Assembly (NCBI GenBank): GCA_034433795.1
Contig: DAOUAE010000087.1
Coordinates: forward strand, 10,174 to 74,173
From: DAOUAE01 sp034433795
GTDB taxonomy: Bacteria; Chloroflexota; UBA6077; FW602-bin22; DAOUAE01
Length of the DNA stretch: 64,000 bases
Direction of reading: 5' to 3'
The notes below the pieces were generated by a model. The model saw nothing but the letters and a program-made list of their open reading frames with translations, was not told where the DNA came from and did not search any database. Shown in pieces: positions 58,923-64,000 of the stretch; position 1 is the stretch's first letter; every line of letters starts with the position of its first letter. The position numbers and the translations under genes are program-made.

Positions 58923-59056
58923 CGGCGCCTTCGTCCCCCCTGGCCCCGGCGCACGGTGAGGAGCGTCACCGCGATGGCCAGGGCCGTTCCCACCACCAGC
59001 ATCACCACCTCATCGAGACCGCCCGCGTGCGCGCGACTGGCTGGCCGCCTCGGCAT
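58919..59056 (-). CDS. 45-residue single-span peptide coupled to the CopCD fusion
   Basis: ATG 59056 behind GGGGAGGTGAGG opens a 45-residue frame: MPRRPASRAHAGGLDEVVM, then the span LVVGTALAIAVTLLTV and a basic tail RRGQGGRRRR. Its TGA overlaps the ATG of the copper gene (ATGA). The good ribosome site and coupling make it likely real despite its size. It could be an accessory subunit. No family recognised. Confidence 0.65.
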   Translation of the reverse strand: MPRRPASRAHAGGLDEVVMLVVGTALAIAVTLLTVRRGQGGRRRR

Positions 59057-59113
59057 CACCCTCACCTCCCCAGGGCCGCCGGGGCGGGAATCGCCCGCCC
59101 CGGCGGTGGTCGC

Positions 59114-59767
59114 TCAGCCCTGCCCGGCCGACCGGGCCCGCCGGCTCCCCAGCGCCAGCCCCAGGGCGCCCAGCAGCGTCCCCAGGCCGCCCAGGGCGAC
59201 CCCGGCCAGCGCCAGGGTCTGAGCCCCCTCGGCCAGCTGGCGGGCGGTCTGGGCCGCCGCCTGGGCGGTCCGGGCCGTCTGGTCGGCCGTGGTCGCCGTC
59301 TGGGCCAGCGTCACCGGGTCGGGCAGCGGCGCCGGGAACTGGAAGGCCTCGGCCGCCTGGACCTTATTGAACCGGCCGTCGGCCGAGTCGAAGGTCGCGT
59401 CGACCGCCGTTTCCCCGACCGTCCCGACGAAGCGGAAGCGATAGTCGCCGGCGCGGGTGGGGATGAGGTCGGCGGTGTAGCGGCCGGGCTGGCCGAAGAC
59501 CGGGCGCAGGGCCATCTCCCGGCGCTCGGCGCCGAAGAGGACCTCAACCCGCAGCGTCTTCTCCACCCCCTCGACCGGCTTTCTGGTCGCGTGATGGACG
59601 ACACGCAGGTCGACGCCGTTCCTCTCGCCGACCAGGGCCGGCTCGACCATCCAGCCGACCGTGAACTCGTAGGGGCCGATCTCGCGGTGCTCGTGGGCCA
59701 GGGCCGTCCCCAGCGGCCCCAGGGCCAGCCCCAGCGCCACCAGGAGACCCAACCAGAAACGTCGCAT
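59114..59767 (-). CDS. Exported copper-operon protein with C-terminal span
   Basis: A 217-residue protein. The signal ends TALA, giving a mature N-terminus HEHREIGPYEFTVGWM, with His first as in CopC and LPMO-like copper brace proteins. The middle is a beta domain (ALRPVFGQPGRYTADLIPTR, AGDYRFRFVG), followed by an Ala/Thr/Gln-rich linker (about 150-185, TATTADQTARTAQAAAQTAR) and a C-terminal span. It may pass copper to the CopC domain of the next protein. It is in the operon that starts at 60274. Confidence 0.75.
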   Translation of the reverse strand: MRRFWLGLLVALGLALGPLGTALAHEHREIGPYEFTVGWMVEPALVGERNGVDLRVVHHATRKPVEGVEKTLRVEVLFGAERREMALRPVFGQPGRYTADLIPTRAGDYRFRFVGTVGETAVDATFDSADGRFNKVQAAEAFQFPAPLPDPVTLAQTATTADQTARTAQAAAQTARQLAEGAQTLALAGVALGGLGTLLGALGLALGSRRARSAGQG

Positions 59768-59848
59768 GCTCGCCTCCGTCGCGCCGCTGTATCGGTGCTC
59801 TGGTCCACCACACCGTCCCGCCGGCCGGTGGGCCGGCAGGACGGCCGC

Positions 59849-60274
59849 TCAGCCGGAGACGGAGACGCGACGGGGCGGGGGATCGGGCTGTCTCAGGGAG
59901 AGGCCGGTCGGGCGGTGGGGCCCGAAGGCCAGCCGGCGCCCGGACGCGGCCGGCCGGGGCAGGGCCAGGGTCTGGGGGACCAGCAGGCCCACGGTCAGGA
60001 GCGCCAGCACAACCGCTGTCAGGCCATCGAGCGGGCGCAGGCTGAGGAGGTCCGGGTCGTGGAGGAGCGGACGGCCGGTCTGCGGGTCGTGGGCGTGGGG
60101 GACATCGGCCAGGTGCCGGTGCGTGGCCAGAGCGATGGCCAGCGGGGCTGTGCCGTGCCCCAGCCAGAGATGGTCATGGAACGGGAACCGCTCGGCCAGG
60201 TGGTGGTCGAGGAGCGGCAGGCCGAGGCATCCCCAGAAAAGAGCCACCAGCAGCCAGCGGGTCAGCCGCGTCAC
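59849..60274 (-). CDS. His-rich membrane protein of the copper operon
   Basis: A 141-residue protein. Between two spans (WLLVALFWGCLGLPLLDHHL and LTAVVLALLTVGLLVPQTLA) lies a loop packed with His: LDHHLAERFPFHDHLWLGHG, THRHLADVPHAHDPQTG and LLHDPDLL, about eleven His in fifty residues. This loop should be outside and bind metal. The GTG at 60274 has GAGGAGAA. It is the first gene of the copper operon (promoter 60306-60334). Family not recognised. Confidence 0.7.
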   Translation of the reverse strand: MTRLTRWLLVALFWGCLGLPLLDHHLAERFPFHDHLWLGHGTAPLAIALATHRHLADVPHAHDPQTGRPLLHDPDLLSLRPLDGLTAVVLALLTVGLLVPQTLALPRPAASGRRLAFGPHRPTGLSLRQPDPPPRRVSVSG

Positions 60275-60305
60275 TTCTCCTCAAACCCCGATGGGGCTCG
60301 CCCCC

Positions 60306-60334
60306 AGTATATCACAGTCGCCGGCGGCTGCCCA
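60306..60334 (-). promoter_or_regulatory. Promoter of the copper operon
   Basis: TGGGCA (complement of 60329-60334), 17 bases, TATACT (complement of 60306-60311), 32 bases before GTG 60274. No BlaI-type operator is visible here. Confidence 0.55.
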
Positions 60335-60375
60335 CCCTCTGGCCCACAGGGGGCGCGGCGGCCGGGAACGGAGGC

Positions 60376-61272
60376 TCACGGCGCGGTCGTGGGGGGTGGA
60401 CCCCGCCGCTCGTCCGGCAGGGCGACCCGTTCCTCGCCCGCGTACAGGTTGATCCGCCCCTCGCGCAGGAAGCCCACCAGCGTCATCCCGTACTCCCGCG
60501 CCAGGGCCACCGCCAGATGGCTCGGCGCTCCCACCGCCGCCAGCGCCGGGATGCCGGCCATCAGGGCCTTCTGGACCAGCTCGAAACTGGCCCGCCCGCT
60601 CACCAGCACCACCGTCTCCGAGGCCGGCACGCGCCCGGCCAGCACCAGTTCCCCCACCAGTTTGTCCATGGCGTTGTGCCGGCCCACGTCCTCCGCCAGC
60701 CCCAGGAGCCGGCCCTCGGCGTCGAACAGGGCCGTCCCGTGCACGCCCCCCGTCCGTCCGAACAGCCGCTGCGCCGCCCGGAACGTGGTCAGCAGCCCCC
60801 AGAAAAACGCCGGCGCCAGACGGAACGTCCCCACCGGCCGGCGCGGACAGGCCACCCGCACCAGCGCCAGCGCCGCCTTGCCGCAGACCCCACAACTGGA
60901 GGTGGTGTAGACGTGGCGGCTCAGGCGCTCAGGATCGAAGGCCACTTCCGGCCGCACCGTCACCCGCACGACGTTGTACCGCTGGGCCTGGTCGTCCAGA
61001 CAGTAGGCGATCCGGGCGATGGCCTCCCGCCCGGAGATAACCCCCTCGGTGAAAAGAAACCCCGCCGCCAGGGCGAAGTCCTGCCCCGGCGTCCGCATGG
61101 TCACCGCGACGCTGGCCTCCGTCCAGCCCGCGCCGTCCCAGTACTCAACCCGGATCTCCAGCGGCTCCTCGGCCGCCACCGTGTCGGTCCGGCGGCGGAC
61201 TCCACGCTCGTCGACCACGACCACCGGCAGCCGGACCACCGCTCCCGGCCGCTCGGGCGCCTCGCTGTCCAT
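60376..61272 (-). CDS. fdhD: Formate dehydrogenase accessory sulfurtransferase FdhD
   Basis: A 298-residue protein that moves sulfur to the Mo-bisMGD cofactor. Key points are YTTSSCGVCGKAALALVRVA (the CxxC sulfur site), GVHGTALFDAEGRLLGLAED and VGRHNAMDKLVGELVLAGRV, with LVSGRASFELVQKALMAGIP; all match FdhD. The ATG at 61272 overlaps the formate-dehydrogenase stop by one base (TGATG). It is the last gene of the SWIM-molybdoenzyme-FdhD transcript. Confidence 0.95.
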   Translation of the reverse strand: MDSEAPERPGAVVRLPVVVVDERGVRRRTDTVAAEEPLEIRVEYWDGAGWTEASVAVTMRTPGQDFALAAGFLFTEGVISGREAIARIAYCLDDQAQRYNVVRVTVRPEVAFDPERLSRHVYTTSSCGVCGKAALALVRVACPRRPVGTFRLAPAFFWGLLTTFRAAQRLFGRTGGVHGTALFDAEGRLLGLAEDVGRHNAMDKLVGELVLAGRVPASETVVLVSGRASFELVQKALMAGIPALAAVGAPSHLAVALAREYGMTLVGFLREGRINLYAGEERVALPDERRGPPPTTAP

Positions 61273-63473
61273 CACCTTTCCACCCGCTCGACCAGCCGCT
61301 CGGGGACGATCTCGACCACCTCATCGCGGTAGGCCGGAATGCCGCACTCCGGGTCGCAGTCGCCCCAGCGGATGAGCACGTTGGCCTCCGGCCAGAAGAG
61401 GACCACCGTCCCCGGCACCACCCGCCCCGGCCAGGCTCGACACCAGAGCTGGCCGGTGGCCGACCGGACCAGTACCCGGTCGCCCGGTCGCACGCCCAGC
61501 CGCTCCATATCCTCGGGGGCCAGAATGGCGGCGTCGCGGGCGGCGCCGGTGAACACATCGCGGTCGCGGAAGATCATGCTGTTGAACTGCTTGCCCCGCC
61601 GGGTCGTCAGCCGGAAGTGGCCCGGCGGCACCGTGGCCTGGGGCGGCCAGAGCGGGGTGAAGTGGGCCCGTCCGTCGGGCGTGGCGAAGCGCCCGCCCTC
61701 GGCCAGCCGGGGCCCACCCCACTGGAACTGGTCGCCCTTGCGGCCGAGGTGCTGGATGCCGTCGTAGAAGGGGATCACCCGCGCGATCTCGTCCCGGATC
61801 GCGGCCGTCGAGGCGAACGTCACCCGCTCGGCCAGGTCCGGCCGCACCCGTCGGGCCAGATCGCTCAGCACCCGCCACTCGTCGCGGGCCCCCGGCAGCC
61901 GGGGCCCGGGGATCTCGGGGTTGAAGATCACCCGGCGCTCGGTGGTCGTCTCGGTGTTGCCGCCGGCCATCTCGTAGCGGGTGGTCGCCGGCAGCACCAG
62001 CACCAGCTCACCCGGCTCGACCAGCATCTGCGGGTTGAGCACCAGATCGTGGTGGACCCGCAGGGGCAGCCGCTCCAGCGCCCGCCGGACATAGCGGCTG
62101 TCGGGCAGGACCGCGAACAGGTTGCTGCCGACGCAGTACAGCACCTCCAGCCGGCCCTGGGCCGCCGCCTCGACCATCTCGGCCACGAACCAGCCGCGCC
62201 AGTCGGGAACCGGGAAGCCCCAGAGCCGGCCGAAGTGGGCCGCCGTCTCCGGGCCCACCGGCAGGCCGCCGGGGAAGGCGTTGGGCACCGCTCCCATCTC
62301 GGCCCCGCCCTGGACGCCCGAATGGCCCCGGATGGCCATCAGCCCGGTCTGCGGGCGGCCGACCATCCCCCGGGCCAGCGCCAGGTTGACGATGGCCTTG
62401 ACGTTGGCCACGCCGTGCCGGTGCATCGTGATCCCCATCGACCAGACGAACACCGCCGTCCGGGCCCGGGCGTAGAGCCGGGCGAAGGCCTGCATCACCG
62501 TCCGCGGCACCCCCGCCAGCCGCTCCAGGTCGTCGAGGCTCTGCGCGGCCAGCGTCCGCTCGACCTCCTCCCAGCCGGTGGTGTGCCGGGCGATGAAATC
62601 GCGGTCGAGCCCGTCCTCGGCGAGGAGGTACTTCAGAACGCCGTTGATAAAGGCGATGTCGCCCCCCGGCTGGACCGGGCAGACCATGTCGGCCACCCGT
62701 GTGCCGAAGAGCGCCGAGTCGAGAGCCGAGGGCACCCAGTAGGTCTCCAGCCCCGGCTCCTGGACCGGGTTGACCACCACCACGGTCGTGCCCCGCTTCT
62801 TGGCCTCGTGCAGGTACTTCATCGCCACCGGCTGGTTGTTGGCCAGGTCGCTGCCGATGAGGACCAGGAGGTCGGTCCCCAGCCAGTCGCGGTAGCTGCA
62901 GGTCGAGGCCGGATAGCCGATGGTCTGCTTGAGGGCCACGGTGCTGGGGGCGTGGCAGATGCGGGCCGAGTTGTCGATGTGGTTGGTGCCCAGGAAGCGG
63001 GCCACCTTCTGGGCCACGTAGTAGGTTTCGTTGACCGTTCCCCGCGCGACCAGGTAGAAGGCCAGGCGGTGGGGGTCGGTGGCGCCCACCCGCCGGGCCA
63101 GGAGGTCCAGGGCCTCGTCCCAGGTGAGCGGGGTGAAGCCGGGCTCGCCGCGCCGGCGCAGGAGCGGCATGGGGATCCGCCCCAGACGGCGCAGCTCCTG
63201 TTCGGAGCGCTCCTTAAGCGGCCGGACGTCGGCCAGGAGGGTGGGGGAGAAGGCCGGCATGGTGTTCAGGCGCAGGAGGTTCAGGCGGATCCAGCAGAGG
63301 TGGATCCCCGGCAGGGTCCAGTCGCGCAGGCCGGTCGTTCCCAGAGCGCAGCCATCGCAGACGCCGTCGGCCAGGATGCGCCAGGCGTAGTCCAGCCGGT
63401 CGCGGTTCTCCCAGACCGCGCGCAGGATTTCGCCGTAGGAGAACAGACGCCGCTCGACCAGGGTGCGGTCCAT
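61272..63473 (-). CDS. Formate-dehydrogenase-like molybdopterin oxidoreductase (YdeP/FdhF type, Cys form)
   Basis: A 733-residue Mo/W-bisMGD enzyme of the YdeP-type alpha-subunit group. It opens with GVCDGCALGTTGLRDWTLPG and IHLCWIRLNLL, the family's Cys pattern. The metal ligand is Cys173 in NSARICHAPSTVALKQT, at the position of selenocysteine in E. coli FdhF. Cofactor motifs include VLIGSDLANNQPVAMKYLHE and GMVGRPQTGLMAIRGHSGVQ; the C-terminal cap ends in RGKQFNSMIFRDRDVFTGA and a bisMGD dihedral site. True formate activity is not certain. fdhD overlaps its end; a SWIM gene precedes it. Confidence 0.92.
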   Translation of the reverse strand: MDRTLVERRLFSYGEILRAVWENRDRLDYAWRILADGVCDGCALGTTGLRDWTLPGIHLCWIRLNLLRLNTMPAFSPTLLADVRPLKERSEQELRRLGRIPMPLLRRRGEPGFTPLTWDEALDLLARRVGATDPHRLAFYLVARGTVNETYYVAQKVARFLGTNHIDNSARICHAPSTVALKQTIGYPASTCSYRDWLGTDLLVLIGSDLANNQPVAMKYLHEAKKRGTTVVVVNPVQEPGLETYWVPSALDSALFGTRVADMVCPVQPGGDIAFINGVLKYLLAEDGLDRDFIARHTTGWEEVERTLAAQSLDDLERLAGVPRTVMQAFARLYARARTAVFVWSMGITMHRHGVANVKAIVNLALARGMVGRPQTGLMAIRGHSGVQGGAEMGAVPNAFPGGLPVGPETAAHFGRLWGFPVPDWRGWFVAEMVEAAAQGRLEVLYCVGSNLFAVLPDSRYVRRALERLPLRVHHDLVLNPQMLVEPGELVLVLPATTRYEMAGGNTETTTERRVIFNPEIPGPRLPGARDEWRVLSDLARRVRPDLAERVTFASTAAIRDEIARVIPFYDGIQHLGRKGDQFQWGGPRLAEGGRFATPDGRAHFTPLWPPQATVPPGHFRLTTRRGKQFNSMIFRDRDVFTGAARDAAILAPEDMERLGVRPGDRVLVRSATGQLWCRAWPGRVVPGTVVLFWPEANVLIRWGDCDPECGIPAYRDEVVEIVPERLVERVER

Positions 63474-63493
63474 AGCTTCGGCCCTCGTCTCGG

Positions 63494-63539
63494 GAAAATA
63501 CGGGCCCGTCAGGTCGGGACCGGTCCTGACCCGACGGGC
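63494..63539 (-). terminator. Attenuator-like hairpin between SWIM gene and molybdoenzyme
   Basis: Arms 63524-63539 and 63504-63519 pair at 14 of 16 positions around CCGG, and the minus strand continues CCGTATTTTCCC. It would end or reduce transcription before the molybdoenzyme start at 63473. Confidence 0.5.
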
Positions 63540-63584
63540 TGGTCGCCACGACGCGGGGCGACCGGGTGCGGTCGCCAGGGGCTC

Positions 63585-63854
63585 TCAGACCGTCGCCTCC
63601 GCCGACTGGCTGGCCGGCGCCGCGCTGCGGGGCAGCATCTCCCCCAGGATGCGCTCCATGGCCATGGTGTGGCTGCAGGTTCCCCAGCCGGCGAAGAAGT
63701 GGCAGGTGCAGTGCCAGGCGCCCTGGCGGTAGGTTATGGTGTAGGTGTCGTGTTCACCGCGGAAGCTGACGGTGAACTCCTGGAAACTCACCCGGTCGCG
63801 CTCCTGGGCGTAGCGGCGGGCCTTCTCGATCTTGCCAATCAGGCTGGAGTGCAT
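63585..63854 (-). CDS. SWIM zinc-finger protein
   Basis: An 89-residue protein. A helix (IGKIEKARRYAQERDR) and strands (VSFQEFTVSFRGEHDTYTIT) lead to the SWIM motif WHCTCHFFAGWGTCSHTMAM (CxC...CxH), a zinc finger for DNA or protein binding; the tail is Ala/Ser-rich. ATG 63854 has GAGGAGGGTGAGAG. The same frame also has an ATG at 63971 with AGGAGG, which would add a 39-residue Arg-rich leader crossing a terminator-like hairpin. It precedes the formate-dehydrogenase-like gene and may regulate or assist it. Confidence 0.8.
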   Translation of the reverse strand: MHSSLIGKIEKARRYAQERDRVSFQEFTVSFRGEHDTYTITYRQGAWHCTCHFFAGWGTCSHTMAMERILGEMLPRSAAPASQSAEATV

Positions 63855-63906
63855 CGCTCTCACCCTCCTCTGGCGCTTTCGGCGCCGATTGAGCCGCGGG
63901 GGCACG

Positions 63907-63941
63907 AAAAAGGGCACCAGGCAACACCATGCCTGGTGCCC
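63907..63941 (-). terminator. Strong terminator-like hairpin upstream of the SWIM gene
   Basis: A perfect 12-bp stem (63930-63941 with 63912-63923) and six-base loop, followed on the minus strand by five T (complement of 63907-63911). It either ends a gene beyond the window edge or acts as an attenuator in the leader of the SWIM operon. Confidence 0.8.
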
Positions 63942-64000
63942 GACGGGTCTCTCCCGAAGCCGCGCCCCCATACGGGGAACCTCCTGCGCCCAGCGGCTCT

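Overview
This is about 64 kb of GC-rich bacterial DNA (by eye near 70% G+C), densely coded on both strands, with many GTG and a few TTG starts, ATGA/GTGA stop-start overlaps and TTGACA-17-TAxxxT promoters. Gene content fits a thermophilic or stress-hardened member of the Chloroflexota: a DRG/TGS-type GTPase, KGG-repeat stress protein, FabL-type enoyl reductase, SelA, an ACL5-like aminopropyltransferase beside an ornithine-decarboxylase-type enzyme, YfhO and GT39 membrane proteins, and no sign of an outer membrane. This placement is inference; no rRNA or tRNA gene was found.

Layout. 1-5.2 kb: GTPase (cut by the edge), an orphan histidine kinase with a Pho-box-like repeat upstream, and a coupled pair of unknown genes. 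5.2-10.3 kb: methyltransferase, HMA metallochaperone, truncated DUF433 gene, Gfo/Idh/MocA oxidoreductase and sugar epimerase, then a damaged two-gene membrane cassette divergent from a TetR regulator whose likely operator overlaps the cassette promoter. 10.3-14.9 kb: selA, aspS, a zinc-ribbon gene and a KGG stress gene behind a textbook c-di-AMP (ydaO-yuaA) riboswitch, terminator and consensus promoter. 15-22.4 kb: NAD-binding proteins, an orphan PD-(D/E)XK-like gene, fabL, an esterase-type hydrolase and a second orphan kinase. 22.5-27.9 kb: sulfur operon (TsuA/YeeE importer, TusA, rhodanese lipoprotein), D-cysteine desulfhydrase-like enzyme, GMC oxidoreductase. 28-38 kb: mutarotase-like enzyme, YfhO, beta-propeller protein, GT39, polyamine pair, MFS transporter.

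38-48 kb looks like an accessory region: long gene-poor stretches, a pseudogene of a CcdA-type thiol transporter, an Lgt-like enzyme, a TlpA thioredoxin, an SbtA-type bicarbonate transporter, a winged-helix regulator with a 26-bp perfect palindrome, and a BlaI/M56 pair divergent from a multicopper oxidase. Two near-identical BlaI-type operators (CTACTA-N8-TAGTAG), 5 kb apart and each lying on a promoter -10, tie the BlaI system to the oxidase and to the TlpA side.

48-64 kb: GT9, zinc ribbon, Fsr-like MFS, a Phd/VapC module, dnaK with terminator, a third orphan kinase, an MNT-nucleotidyltransferase fragment, a copper operon (His-rich membrane protein, secreted protein, 45-residue peptide, CopC-CopD-cytochrome c fusion), and a formate-dehydrogenase-like operon (SWIM protein, Cys-type molybdoenzyme, FdhD). 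The working themes are copper and thiol handling, sulfur import, Mo-enzyme maturation and stress signalling.
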